A stretch of 64,000 bases of DNA from Microbotryum silenes-acaulis (Eukaryota; Basidiomycota; Microbotryomycetes; Microbotryales; Microbotryaceae), in contig QPFY01000013.1 of NCBI GenBank assembly GCA_003665825.1, positions 992,001 to 1,056,000 on the forward strand. The letters are read 5' to 3'. Under the pieces are notes generated by a model, which was not told the origin of the DNA, ran no database searches, and worked only from the letters and a program-made list of their open reading frames with translations. Below are positions 36,301-48,488 of this stretch, piece by piece. Every line of letters starts with the position of its first letter. Positions within the stretch are counted from its first letter, which is position 1. A program made the translations under genes and the position numbers.

Positions 36301-39300
36301 CGGAGGCTTTGGTTCCGCACCTTCGTCGACACCCCCGGTTGGGTTCGGATTCGGAGTCGGACCCTCAGCACCATCGACATTTACATCGACCACGCCGGTC
36401 CCTACCACCCCAGCACTACCCAAGGAGGACTCTGACACCCAGTCCACTCCGACCGAGTCCAAACCTATCACTACCTCAGCAAAGACACCAGTGTCGACTC
36501 CGGCTTCGGCGAAGAGTTTGTTTGGTTTCGCCAGCTCACCGCCGTCGACGCCTTCGCTTGGTAGAAGTTCTGGGGAGACGGAGGGGAATAGTTTGTTGAG
36601 TCGATTGGGTCGGATTGAGGGTGATCAGGATGAGGAAGGGGAAGATGAGGAGTATGACGAGGAGGCGTATGATGAAGAGGGGGAGTACGAGGATGAAGAA
36701 GAGTATGATGACGAAGGGGAAGGAGAAGGTGAGGGAGAGTATGCGGAAAAGGAGGGTGACGGCGATGAGCAGGAAGAAGATGTTCAAGACGACGACGAGG
36801 ACGGTGATCAAGCAGAGCAAGATGTGGATGCGAGTAGCGATGCTGCCGACGATGAACAGGCCCAGGGCACCTCGCCGCCCTCTCCCGTACCGATAAAAGA
36901 GGACGTCAAGCCAGCACTGAAGGCTGCGGACGAGCCAAAACCAGAAGCTGCACCAAAAGCTTTCGCGTTCTCGCCAGCGTCGTCTCCGCCTTCATCGACT
37001 CCCGCTTCGGTCTCGGCTCCCAAAGCTTCGCCTTTCGCACCCGCAGCACCAGCTTCACCGGCGATCTCTGATGCAAGCAGTCAGCAAAAGTCATCTCCCC
37101 CTACATTCTCTTTCCACGCTTCAGCTCCCGTCCCAGCGCCTAAGCCGTCTGCTCCGACTGCGGTTTCGGCTCCGTCTACACAAGGCACTACGAAACCTCC
37201 TTTGTTCAGCGGCGGTTCATTTTCAGGCTTTGGATCGTCCGTTCCCCGCGTACCATCGCCATTGGGAGCTCCACAAAACTCGGCGCCGTCTGCCGCACCG
37301 GCTTTTTCGTTCGCTCAAGCACCAAAACAAGCGGCCACTTCTGAGGCGACCAAACACGCGCTGTCCTTTGGTGGGTTTGGTGCTCCGCCAAAACCTACTG
37401 CTTCGACGTCGCCATTGCCTTCGCCCTTGTCAACTTCACCAGCGTCAGCCAGTCCTTTCGCTTTTGCTGCCCCTTCAACACCCAAGGCCGAGCCAAAGCC
37501 AAACTTCTCGTTCGCGTCGATGGCGCCCAAGGAGACGTCGAAGAACGCGATCTCGTTTGCACCTGCTGCGCCGAAACGACAAGTGGTCAAACATTCAACA
37601 TTCTCGTTTGGCGCTGTATCACCCTCCTCATCAAGCCCGGCTCCTTCCGTTCCGGCACCCCAACAGCAAGCCGCTCAACGTGCCTCGGTTGCGGACCTTG
37701 CCCCGCCGCCGACGCTCGGATCTCAGCTCGTCAAAGCGGCCGAGCCCGTCGTTAAGGAGAAGGGTATGGCAGGTGAACTCGCCAAGGCGTACCTGCGCAT
37801 GCAGACCGACTTCGAGATCGTGGCTCGCAACACTGTCATTCTACGTGACTTCGTTAAGGCGATCGGCAAACCTTGTCAGGTCGATGCGTCTTCGAGTGAA
37901 GTCGCTGAGGATCTCGATCCCAGGTATTGGAGTCTCGGTGACTTGAGCAAACTTCGACGCGCGTTGCTCGATGTGCAGCCCGGGGTGGGCAAGTTGGTCG
38001 AGGAAGCGAAGAAGCAGAAGACACAGGTCGCAGAGTTGCAAGCGTTGATGCTCAAAGGTGGGTCATTCGTTAGCGTTCGCTCGAAGGAGGGTCTTATTGG
38101 GGAGCTAACCCGCGCATGACCCCTATGTCTGTGCTGCAGCTGAAACGAAGAGCGAGGAAGCCGCGCGCTTTATCCGAGCCAAAGACGATCCCTTTTTTGC
38201 CAAGATGGTCCGCGTGCGGCAACTTGGACCCGAGCAATTGGAAAACCAAAAACGGCTCAGGCTTGCCATGACAGTGAGTGTTTGGCTATACATGCTAGCA
38301 GGATGGGATTCGATTTTGACCGTGATCCATTCACAGACAATAAAAGCGACGCTTGAGCAAGTCGAGGACCATGTCTCGGTCCTGCGGGAGAAGATGGTTG
38401 AAAGCCGCCTAGGGCGGACCTCCTTCAAGTGAGTTGCTTACACTTCTCCCTCGTGAGTACTTCAAAGTCGAAGCTCAACACGTTCGATTCCTCGTTCCCA
38501 GAGCACCTTCACTCGATTCGGTCAATCGTGCCGTTCGCAACATTTCGAGCGCCGTCGCGGAAAAGACCTTCGAGCTGGACGAGCTCACGCTGCGCCTCGA
38601 GTTGATGAGAGTTCAGCCCGCATCAACGACGAGCTTGTCTCGGTCAGCGCGGGCTCGGTCGGCTTCCATCACCGAGAACTCGATGAACACCTCGTCCCTC
38701 CTGCGAGCAAGTCCGGGTGCGTCGGTGAAAGCTCTGTCGTCGCCGGGCACGACCCAACTACGACCAGATGTCCTTGCAACGGCCCAAGCCGCCTTGAGAG
38801 CCGAGCGCTCTTGCGCGATCCTCAAAAGAGCGCTCCTTCACGTACAAGGTCCCGTGTCCCGACTCAACCAAAGCGCTCGCGAGAAAGCGTCTTCGAACGC
38901 TCATGAAGACATTGCCGACTTGCAACTGGCGTTCTCTCGCGGTCCCATTACTGGCGACCGACTACCCCTTCCCCGCCGCAAGCCCGAAAGACCAAAGACG
39001 CCCCCACCGGCACCCGCGCCTGTAGCCCCGATCATCAAAGCAGAGCCACCCGGTTCTGCCTTTGGACTCTCAATGTCTTCGTCTTCACCTTTCAGCAGCG
39101 CCGAGTCTCAAAACTCAGCTGCCGCACCACCACTTTTGACGTTCAAGAGTGCCCCCCAGTTTTCGTTTGCGACTCCCATCGTGCCGACGCCTTCGTCGCC
39201 GCTGAGTGGGCCGAGTGGTGGCAGTGGCGTCTCGCGAGGATCCAAGATCTCGAGCTCCCGGTCCTCGGCGGTCAAATTGCGATCCAGCGAGTCTGTGGTA

Positions 39301-39888
39301 GCTCCTGAATCAGAAGGTAGAGCACCCGTACCGAAAAGTACTTTCGACTGGAACTTGCCGGCTGCTGGATCATCGAATGGGTCTGGCGCGAGTGGGCCGA
39401 GTACGTCGGGGGACAGGAAACCGATTGGATTCGTTCCATTCGCTGCGGCTCCGGTGGCCTCGAAACTCTTCTCAGCTGCGACAACACCGCCTGCACAGGG
39501 TAGTGCCGGCTTCTCTTTCGCTGCCACGCCTTCGGCGAGCACGGGCTTCCCGGCTCTCTCGGGCGCGCCATCATTCTCGTTTGCGCCTCCTTCCAAGATC
39601 GCCTCTCCAGCTGCTGGGTCTGCTGCTTCGCCGACTTTCGGCTTCAAGGGGTTTGCTCCCATTCAGGATCCGAAGGCGTTTGGTAGCGCTGCAGCATCCT
39701 TGCAGCTGCAGCATGGGGATGATGAGGACGACGAGGAATACGATGACGAAGAAGGGGTTGAGGATGAGGAGGACTATGAGGAGGAACAGGAAGGCGATGA
39801 GGAACAGGACGAGGACGGCGAATGGGACGAAGATGAAGAGGACGAGGAAGAAGGTCTGGATACGATCGTTGAAGGCGATGAAGAGTGA
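33319..39888 (+). CDS. NUP159: NUP159/NUP214-type FG nucleoporin
   Basis: 2037 aa from seven exons: 33319-33360, 33433-33592, 33668-33876, 33968-38057, 38140-38273, 38337-38428, 38502-39888. It is a cytoplasmic-face nuclear pore protein whose N-terminal beta-propeller recruits the Dbp5 helicase for mRNA export. The propeller (about residues 15-430) shows NVLAVSNTFGWAVAATEPSG, LRDGQVLVYSL and AVEWLENTAWLITY. Residues about 437-775 are dense FG/GFG/AFG repeats. An acidic run lies near 1018-1098, and more FG-type spacers follow. Residues about 1400-1620 form helices or coiled coil (GELAKAYLRMQTDFEIVARN). A second sparse FG region and a Glu/Asp tail follow (to 2037). The 5' exon (MSKQVIHTGGHVPR) is chosen because it joins in phase using a GCTAAC branch point; it is the least certain exon. 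Confidence 0.88.
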
Positions 39889-40081
39889 TAGTGGAAAGAA
39901 AATTGGAAACCGTAATGCAGTGGGGCTTGTAAGATAGATCCGTCAGCGTAGGTTTTGCAGTTGACCTGACATGTGCAGTATCTGGCACGCTCTGCGATTC
40001 CATTGTGCGAGATCAAGCAAATAGCAGGCTTGATATTGCATGAAGTACAGCCCGGAAGTAAAGCAATGCCTCATGGTTCCA

Positions 40082-42967
40082 TTATGCCTTTTTCCCCTTG
40101 ACTGCAGCTTTCGCAGGTCCCCAATTCGCCTGCGGGTTCATCTGGTATTTGACCAATTTGAGATCCGAGAGCATATGCTTCGCCACGTCCGGATGAGGTG
40201 TCAAGTCGACCTTGTACCTGTGACGCAATGCCAAAGGTCTGTTTATCATCTCCTGGACACGTGATGCGGTGGGAGGCAACGCACCGTTGTGTCCTGGCCA
40301 ATAGCGTATTGGCGGGGCTGCCCTCCTTGACATTCTTCATGTTGACCGGATGCGACTTGATCCATTCTCTTATGACGTCGAAGACAAAGCCCCGGGGGGC
40401 CGACGTCTTCATCGAACCGGGGAAAGCGTGCGAGCGAGAGACTTGGTAACCGGCATTGAGCAGCGCCGAACTATAGAGGCCGATCAGCACAGAGGAAGAT
40501 GAGGGCGATACCGTCAATAAAAATGAAGAACTCGAGGATCACGTTTCCGGGAACTCACGCCAACAGATTCATCGGCGGACTCTGGCAATGAAAGAAGCCA
40601 CACAGTTTTGTGGGTGAAAAGTACAACGGCCCATCGCGGACCTCGGATTCTGCGATGGTCAACATCCCCTGGATGCGAGTAGCCGTGTTGAAATCTGTTG
40701 GGTGCGCTTCGAGTTGGCCGAGCATGGCAGTGATGAACGATTGTGAATGGATCGGCGCAGACCACATCGGGCCTCCGATCTGTTCGTATGAGCAAGTCTA
40801 GTCAGCATCGGATCGACACAGGGAGAGTCGGCCGGTCAAAGACGGGATACTCGCGCTGAACCTCCCTCCACATTGCCCACAGGTTTCACCGACGCCCGGC
40901 GGCGGTCCAGAAGCGGCATGGTAAGTTGTGTTTGTTGCGCCCGATTTCCCTAGTTTCTCGGCAGTCCTCCCCATGGGTTGGAAGTGCGGTGTCTGGCAGT
41001 GGTGGCAGTAGTAGAGGAGCGACGTTTTACTGCCAGTAAATTCAATTCAGTCAAAGGAGGTCACCTTCGGGCCGTCCCATAAAGCAAGTCTTCACTCACG
41101 ATGGCAGCGCCTTGACCTCCTTGGGTCCTGTGTCAACTCGGATGAAGAGGCGGACGTAAAAGTCGATGCTCAACGAAAGCAAGGGCTCGATGTAACGACC
41201 GTAGCGGGCTGCTGTCGTAGCGATCGAGTGCAGGACCAGTCGGAGTGCCTGCTTGGTTTGATAGGGTCAGTCGAGCGTAACACATTTTCTTCGTGGGAGC
41301 ACAGGAGACGAGCTCACAACTTCGTGAGAGTACTCAGTATTGACGCACACGCCACCATAATGTGTGAAGCTGTGATATGAGGAGCAAGGCGGAGAGACGC
41401 GTGGTCAGAAGGAAAAGTTTGCCTCGAGATCGTCGGTTATGCGATTAAAAGAACTTGCGCTTTCTCGGGATAGTTGTGTCCCGCGAGCACACCCATATCG
41501 GTGCATGTGATGCACAGCAACCCTAAGGTAGAGGATGAATAGGACCGCATGGCTCAAAATCAGCTTGCCTGCGGGTAGAACTTTACAGCTTTCTTCAAGT
41601 CTTTCCCCCCTCAAAGAACTGACCACCATCGGCAACGGCTCCGACGGCTGCGTCCAGGAAAGGCACCGCACTGCCGTATGGATCCAAATCGACACAATCA
41701 AAGCGTGTGGATTCCGAACGGTGTCGGTACATGAGGTCGCTAGATGGAAGAAAAAAGGTCAGCCCTCCGCATCTCAGTCAGCACCGATCAAATCCGATGA
41801 GCAAGGAGATCCCTTACCACGCGTCGTCATGGTTCGCCCTGACCTTGCCTAGCCTTTCCACCTCGTCTTTCGGCTTTTCGGCTGATGGTGCAGCAATTAT
41901 TTCGGTCGAGGCCGGTTCAGGTTGCGCCGGTTTGAGACCATTCCATGCAATGTTTCGCTCAATGTCCTCCACAGCCGAAGAAGAGAGGTCGTTTGCAACG
42001 ACATACTTGAGCAGCGGAATCTCTTTGGCGTAACGGATCGCACGAAGGCCGGTTGCGGACAGGGCCTCGAGCAGGGTGAACTTGAAGGTCGGGTAGTTGG
42101 CGATGCGGAATTCTTTGACTGGGTCGTCGGCGATAGACGTCGAAGCTTCGGGCTCCGTGGAGGGGTCGACTGCTTGTGCTTTACCATCTGGCATCTTGCG
42201 CTTCTTCCTATCACCTCCCTGGGCAGCTTGGTCTTGCTCGCCGGTTTCTTGGCGCTTGTCGAGCCGGGAGCGATTCTTCTTGGTCCACTTGTTCCTAACG
42301 CCGACCTCCCAATAATTTTGCTTCTCGGCTTGTCTCATCTCGGACCAGGTGCGGATCGCGACGACGGAAAGATCGCGGTTGTACTCTTGCACGGGATTGA
42401 GGAATACGGGGGCGACGTTCGCGACGGATGCGGCGGTGGAAGAGGGTGAAGTTGAATCGGTTGAAGTCGAGGCAGCGGCAATTGTGGTCGTCGGCATGGT
42501 CGCGGAAGGAACAGCGAAGAGGATCGAGGTGGTGGATTCTCGGTGCACAACAAATCCGTGGGGAACATCTGATGCTTGTTCTGTTGGATCGCAGGTGAGA
42601 TAATCAGGTCGCTCGGTCCCGGGCTGTCTCACTCTTCCAAGTGAAATGGGGGTGTGAGGTGAGACTCACGCGACGCTGAGGTTGGAGCTGCGAGGGCAGA
42701 AGGACTGTCGTCTTGTGGATCGTCGGTGGCCTGGTAGACGTCCGAGTCCTGGAGGGGGGCAGGCTGATGAGTCGCCATGATGGGATTCGACGGCGATGAA
42801 GGGCTCGAGATGGAGCGGGTCGTGGTGCTCGTGGTGCTTGTGCGAGAGCGAGCTCCGCGGTCGGGGCTGCGAATGGGCCAAGTCGGCGCGAGGATCGGGT
42901 GACACGGGCGTGGATGCAACAGCCAGAGTGGACTGATAAGACGAACAATAGATGGCCGAATCAACAT
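40082..42967 (-). CDS. TRM1: tRNA (guanine26-N2,N2)-dimethyltransferase TRM1
   Basis: Ten exons: 42967-42670, 42580-41818, 41739-41624, 41522-41459, 41369-41318, 41248-41100, 41029-40855, 40779-40559, 40470-40285, 40217-40082. The product is 719 aa from the first ATG, or 656 aa from the in-frame ATG at 42778. The enzyme uses SAM to dimethylate G26 of nuclear and mitochondrial tRNAs. Motifs: [33 protein letters not shown] (SAM site), [13 protein letters not shown] (catalytic DPYG), [33 protein letters not shown] with a second CGQCG (zinc site), and the C-terminal [11 protein letters not shown]. Introns 4 and 7 need GC donors to keep FTHYGG and GRFSIGGP. The N-terminal 63 residues read as a mitochondrial presequence. 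Confidence 0.93.
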
Positions 42968-43267
42968 GCACCAGCTCCGATCAACGGGTGGCTGTTGCAG
43001 CACTTGCAGACCGAGAAGCAGAGTGCAGAGGCAAAATACCGGCAGCTATAAATGCAGCTAACATTATTTATTTATTTGAGAGGCAGTTCGCAACAGTTTG
43101 CGCTATATAGTCTGCTATAGTTCGCGCTTGTTCGCGAGAGTTCGCGCCTGTCATCTCGAATCGTTCTCAGCCAGTGTCCAGCCAGTCCGCTCTACGGCTC
43201 TTCCACCATCTCCACCCCTCTCGCACCATTTCCATCCCGGTCACACCCAAAGCAGCCCCCCATCAAG
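42968..43267. promoter_or_regulatory. Bidirectional promoter of TRM1 and the pICln gene
   Basis: The 300-bp gap between two divergent starts contains five copies of GTTCGCG or GTTTGCG at about 43086, 43096, 43120, 43130 and 43140, all in the same orientation, with TATATAG at 43104. An ATTTATTTATTT tract precedes them (43062-43077). The factor that would bind is unknown. Confidence 0.45.
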
Positions 43268-44235
43268 ATGCCCCTCACACTACTACGCTCGTCCCCGCCA
43301 GCCTTGACGCGCCAACAGCTCGCGACCTTGTCCGAGTCGACTCCGGCCAGCTTTACCGACATACCCCCTCTGCTCCATCACCACGAGACCCAAGTACGCT
43401 ACACCCTTGACCCGCCCTTTGAAGAGCTTGAGCGTGAAGGTGTCGCAGATCTCTACATCACCGAAGGGTCCGTTTGCTCTTTCCGTCTTCCGTCTTGGTC
43501 TTGACCTCCTCCCCCACCCACTGACCCGGCCGCCGCGCGCTCGCATGCGAACCCGTCTGGACGACTTGTACCTTGCACAGAGCCGTGTCCTTCTTTTCAA
43601 CGGCATCCTCAACGGGACTCTCGATCCCCTACCCGCACTTGACCTTGCACGCCATCTCACGCGAGCCTCCGAGATCTTCGACCACGAACGCGACCACCAA
43701 TGGTGCATCCGCTTCATCTTCGTCCGAGACATCATCATCGACGACGGGACCACCTGCAGGGCCCTGCATCTACTGCCAAGTCGACGCGGAGGTCATCGAA
43801 TCCGACACGGATGAACTTGAAGGGCAGACGTACGAGCTCATCCTCTTCCCGAGCGATTCTTCGACTGGTAAGTCCCGTCTTGTCGGCTCCGTCGGGAAGA
43901 ACGAGCCACGAGTTCTCCCCTGAGGCTGATCTTCAAAACAATCCATCGTCCCAGTGGACAAGATATTCGAAACGCTTTCGGACTGCGCCGCGCTGCATCC
44001 CCCACCTGGCGCCTCGGACCCATCCTCGCTTTTTGGAGGTCTTGACCCGGACTCGATGGTCTATGCCGACGAGCAGGGCAACGTCGCTGGACCTGGACTC
44101 GATTCGGTCGAAACACACAGCAGTGGAGATGCGATGGAAGATGCCCCCGATTCCCCCGATATTGCTCTTGAGAGTAGCGCTGGTCGCGTCAGGAGTGACT
44201 TTACCCATCCCGAAACGAGAAAGGGGCCATACTGA
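43268..44235 (+). CDS. CLNS1A: pICln-type methylosome subunit / Lot5-like protein
   Basis: 255 aa from three exons: 43268-43467, 43581-43867, 43955-44235. pICln proteins have a PH-like fold and deliver Sm proteins to the PRMT5 methylosome for snRNP assembly. Recognised by VADLYITEG leading into the strand AVSFFST, then GLSIPYPHLTLHAISRE, a Ser-rich loop, CIYCQVDAE, YELILFPSD, and the final helix VDKIFETLSDCAALHPPP, followed by an acidic C-terminal tail. These occur in the expected family order and the length fits. The donor of intron 1 (GTCCGT) is weak but is the only one that keeps the frame into AVSFFST. Confidence 0.82.
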
Positions 44236-45172
44236 ACGTGATCGATACGACCTATCTATGTAAATCTGCTCTGTTTCATCGAGTGCACAAGCTCTAAGAC
44301 TGTGTGACTCCACAGCCATCGGCGTCGGCGCCGGCCCACGAGTTCTGCTTTTGAGGTTCCCGAGGACCCTTGTCCGGAAGAGGGTCGTTGGGGTAAGCCT
44401 GGCCTAAGGTAGGAAGACTGTCGCCTGTGTGTTTGTAATACTCTGGAGTCGCCGTCCGAATCAGATGGGCAAGAGGAATCAACGGGGGGTGTACTATCGT
44501 GGTTCAAGCAATTACCCGCAAGCCAAAAAATCAGGGGCTGCTACAGCAGAAGCAAAAGTGCCCGGTAATTCTACGGAGCAGCGAGCGACGCTTGAACGCC
44601 GAATTTTCATATACGCGCACAAAACTTCGAAGAAGTGTATGCGAGAATGGAGCATTTTTACGATGTTGCACGGTAAGTAAAGGTGGGGACGTGGTGGGTG
44701 CAGCACATGCAGTGACGCATCCCCGAAAAGCACCCAGGTCGATCCCCATTCCCCAACCGGCGGCCTCCCGTCGGGCGATCGCCGTCGCCTGTGCCGGTGA
44801 CCGGTCGATGCTGCCCGTCGCCGAAGCCGGCTCATTTTCTCGATCGCTTTGACAAGCTGCGCCGGCGCGTGTTTCCTCACCAGTGACCGCAGAAAAAGGA
44901 GGGATTCGGCTAAGACGGAGTTCCGAGCCCGTGAAATTTCGAGGCCCAGACCTACGCGACCATCTTCGAGCGTGACATCTCGTGGTGATTTCATTTGCGC
45001 GAAAGACAGCACTTCGCTCCCCGTTGACTTCGCACAGGATTTACCCCCCACCCTACCCTTCGTACCGAACTTGTTCTCGGAGTGCACTCATCCCGGCACA
45101 CAAGACCACTGCTTCACCTGTACTCTCGCTGCTCGACGCCTTCTACCTCTAAGGCTTCTCTGTGTAGTGATA
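44236..45172. other. Intergenic, 0.94 kb
   Basis: No gene with recognisable motifs. A 191-codon minus-strand frame (44512-45087) has no domain and was not accepted. This region must contain the ELO promoter and a 5' UTR. Confidence 0.4.
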
Positions 45173-46784
45173 ATGGACGTCCTCTCCGCCAAGCTCGCGG
45201 CTGCTTCCCCGCGCTTTCGCGCCACGCTGGCCTCTCTCGAGAACTTTGGCACGCCACCACAACCGGATGGCATCATCTTTCCCCAGTTGTGTAAGCGACC
45301 TCTGTGGATGTTGTGGCATATGGTAGTCTAACTTAATATTGACGATGTGTCTATTTGCTCGACTCCTTTGCTTGCCTCGCAACCTTGGCTCGAATTTACG
45401 CCACTTGCTGCATAACCGGCCGTCGCCCTTCTAACATCGCGCATCCCCCCGGCTCCGCCCCCGCGCCTGCGACCGCTTTTGACTCCTGACTTGCGATGCA
45501 TCCTCGAATTCGATGCAAACCTACGATCTGACATTCACGCCAACAGACTCTTTTTTCTTGCATCCCTGGACTCCCATCGTCTTTGCGATCGTTTACTTCT
45601 TCACGACGAAATATTTGTCCGCTAACTCGGACGGCAAGAACAGGATCACGGGCAAGAGGTGGAAGGTCGTCGTCGTGATGCACAACTTGTTTCTGGCAGT
45701 CTACTCGGCATGGACGTAAGTCTGAGATCTCGTGAAAGGAAAGGCGTTGCTGCTCCGGTGCTACAGCAAAGTACCATGACTAGCGCACTCGCTGAGCCGC
45801 TCCCTACCCTCCGCACATGCCTCCAGCTTCGTCTCGGCTGCGCCGTTGATCTTCTCGGCATTCGCTCGATCTTACGTCGCTGATGGTCTGACGGGTTTGA
45901 CCCACACCTTCTGCGACTCGTCGCTCGCGTTCTGGAGCAATAACACGTTCTCGCGCGTCGCCTATCTGTTCTACTTGTCAAAATTCTACGAAGTCGTTGA
46001 CACGGCCATCATTCTGGCCAAGGGTTAGTCCTCGAGCGAGCTTCAGCACTCGAAAGCCGATGTGCTGAGTCACAGTCGCGAGTGTGTACTGACGGTCCGT
46101 ACCCCGTTTCCAGGCAAGCGAGTTGGCATGCTGCAATCGTACCACCACGCCGGCGCGGTGATCAGCATGGGCTACGCCTTCCGAAGCATGTCGATGCCGG
46201 CGTGGATTTTCGTCGTCTTCAACTCGGCGATCCACAGCATCATGTACCTCTACTACGTCGCATCGGCTTGTCGTCTCCCCTTCCCCATCTTCCTCAAGAA
46301 GAACTTGACGAGGCTTCAGATCACTCAGTTCCTCGTCGGCGGCTCGTTGGCCGTGTCGTACCTCTTCATCGCTCTCCCCAACACGCGCCCCGCTCACCTG
46401 CAGGAGGCGCTGGCGCCCTTGTTCTGCGACATGAGCCACGCGTTGGGCTCATCCACGCTCAACGTGACGAACTTGGAATTTGCGGCGAGGGAACAACTAG
46501 TGGAAGCCAGGGTTGGTGGTAGTTGTTTGGTGACGCCGAACCAGAGGCTTGCGGTTTGGATCAACGTCCTGTACTTGATTCCTCTGAGTGAGTCATCCGT
46601 GATTTAGGTGGTGCGTTCAGATGTGCATCACTCAAAAGAGATAAACCCTAACCCGTTTTGCTGTCTCTCTGTAACAGCTTACCTCTTCCTCTCCTTTTTC
46701 ATCAACTCTTACCGCAAGTCCGCGATTGGCCAAGGAAAACTCAAGTCGTCTCCGACGGAAACGAAGTCGGTCAAGGCGGAATGA
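45173..46784 (+). CDS. ELO-family very-long-chain fatty acid elongase
   Basis: 354 aa from five exons: 45173-45290, 45547-45715, 45827-46023, 46114-46587, 46678-46784. This ER membrane condensing enzyme extends acyl-CoA with malonyl-CoA. Family signatures: FYLSKFYEVVDTAIILAKG split by intron 3, the active-site box LQSYHHAG (QxxHH, with Gln in place of the usual first His), and NSAIHSIMYLYY. Several hydrophobic segments fit the seven-helix ELO topology (WTPIVFAIVYFF, NVLYLIPLTYLFLSFF). The C-terminus is Lys-rich, as for ER retrieval. Intron 1 is long (256 nt), so an extra small exon there cannot be excluded. Confidence 0.88.
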
Positions 46785-47342
46785 AGTCCCAGAGACTCGG
46801 ACCGATAACGACCTGAACGATTCGTGTTGACTCGCGCATATACGGAACAACATTATATTACCCCACCACCATCAGTTTGCCCGTGGAAGCTTCCGTTTCA
46901 GCCCCTTTCGTTGTTTCTGCGCCTAGACTCTCCCCGGGAACTACAGGCCTTCAGCGCGCAGTTGTTCGGTCCTGCTTCACCTGTATTTGAAAGGTAGAGC
47001 CTTGGAAGATTCCAAAGGATATCATGTTTGTTTTGGTAGTAAAGTAGTCTTCTCCCAAGAAGTATCTGTAATCATGGCGTTCGGGTTGCCCGGCACTACT
47101 GTGCTCCTGGATCCAGGCTGCTGGGCTGCGTTGGGCCCCACATGGTACTACCCCCCCGGCGGGGTCATGGGCCGAAAAGGCATGAAGACGTGAGGCCGTG
47201 AGGGAGCAGTCTGGAGCAGTCCGGAGCCTTCCGGAGCACTCGGATCGCCAGACGGAGCTCGCGCTGGGGACTCGCAAGATCGTTCAGCGCCCGGTTGCCT
47301 CCGTCCTGCTCGCATGCTAGCTATATTTCTCGACAACCTGAG
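46785..47342. other. Intergenic, 0.56 kb
   Basis: Between two plus-strand genes. Contains a CCCCCCCGGCGGGG tract near 47,153 but no recognisable feature. Confidence 0.35.
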
Positions 47343-48488
47343 ATGTCGACCGAGCAACTACCCAAGCCCAAGACGTTTCATATTGGCGGCATTGCGGCCC
47401 ACGTCTACGGCCTGTCCTCTCCCCTGCTTCGCAAAACCTCGTCCGGTGTTCCTGACACCGCTGAGGGAGTGACGGTGCTGTTTTTCCTTCATGGTCGGTT
47501 TGGCCATTCGCTCGAACCACGCTACGTCAAGCCCATACAGTCGTTTCTCGAGGCTGCCGAGCGAGCGGGGAAGACGCTCGTCGTCATCGCCTTCGATCAA
47601 CGGAATCATGGGCAGAGGACCGTTGACAAGGATCGGAACAAGGGATGGAAGGACGATGGAACGAAGGGTGGAGAATTGAACAATGAAAGCCATGCGGGGG
47701 ACATGATGGCGATTCAGCGTCAGTTCACCTCCTTGGGCGTGGCTCCGCAGCTGCCCCGGATCACAAGCTTTCGGTCCGGGACCTTTGCTGCCGTCCCCAA
47801 TGCTCACCTACTTCATACGGACCAACGGTGTCGTTCATCAACCCGGCTCCCAGTGGGAACTGCTCGAGATGTTTCCTTGTTGATCGACTTCGCTGAGATC
47901 TCGGTCTGGCCTCGAGGGGAGCAACGAGTGGTCCAATGGTGGTGCGCTGGCGTTTCTCTTGGAGGCCACTCAACTTGGCTTGCTTTGGCGCATGGTAAGT
48001 CGACACAAGGCTGGCTTACTTATCCGCCGAGCTGACTGTGAAATCAAGGCACGTTCGTGCACCTCACAGAGCCTCGCATCACTCTCGGCATCCCAATCGT
48101 GGGCTCACCCGACATGCTGACGCTTTTGACGGCTCGAGCTCGGTCACTCGACCTGGCTATTGAGGCTCCGCATTTCCCCAGCCGACTCCTTGAGCTTTGG
48201 CAACGATTGGATCCGATCCATGCCCCTCCCAAAGCTTACGAAGGCAAAAAAATACTCGTCTTGAGCGGAGCTGAGGACGAATTGGTCAACTTCGTGAAGG
48301 GAGGGACCGACGACTTTGTTAGCTCAAAACTGACCAAGGCCGTGGGGAAAAACGGCTGCGTGCAAGTATGGGTGCAGGAGAAGACTGGGCACACCTACTC
48401 TCAAGAGATGATCGAGAGGACGTGCCGGTTTTTGGTAGAGACAGGCTGGGACTTGTCCGCAGCAGCGCAGGGGCAAAGTCTGACTTGA
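47343..48488 (+). CDS. Alpha/beta hydrolase, esterase-like
   Basis: 318 aa from three exons: 47343-47718, 47854-47994, 48049-48488, joined in phase. Shows a FFLHGRFGHS oxyanion loop, VVIAFDQRNHGQRTVD, an ARDVSLLIDF helix, nucleophile elbow GVSLGGHSTW (Ser), KILVLSGAEDELVNF (acid strand) and EKTGHTYSQEM (catalytic His). The fold and triad are clear. The protein resembles fungal cytoplasmic esterases of the dienelactone/prolyl-peptidase-like kind, and the substrate is unknown. The second exon has a 20-residue segment (EISVWPRGEQRVVQWW) that looks variable, and the 135-nt first intron could hide an alternative splice form. Confidence 0.78.

Noticed and set aside
44512..45087. 191-codon minus-strand frame between pICln and ELO genes
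   Set aside because: No domain, no splice support, and the composition looks like non-coding sequence read in a GC-rich frame.
47343..48035. 246-aa reading of the esterase gene without splicing
   Set aside because: It stops early and loses the acid and His of the triad; the spliced three-exon model keeps them.
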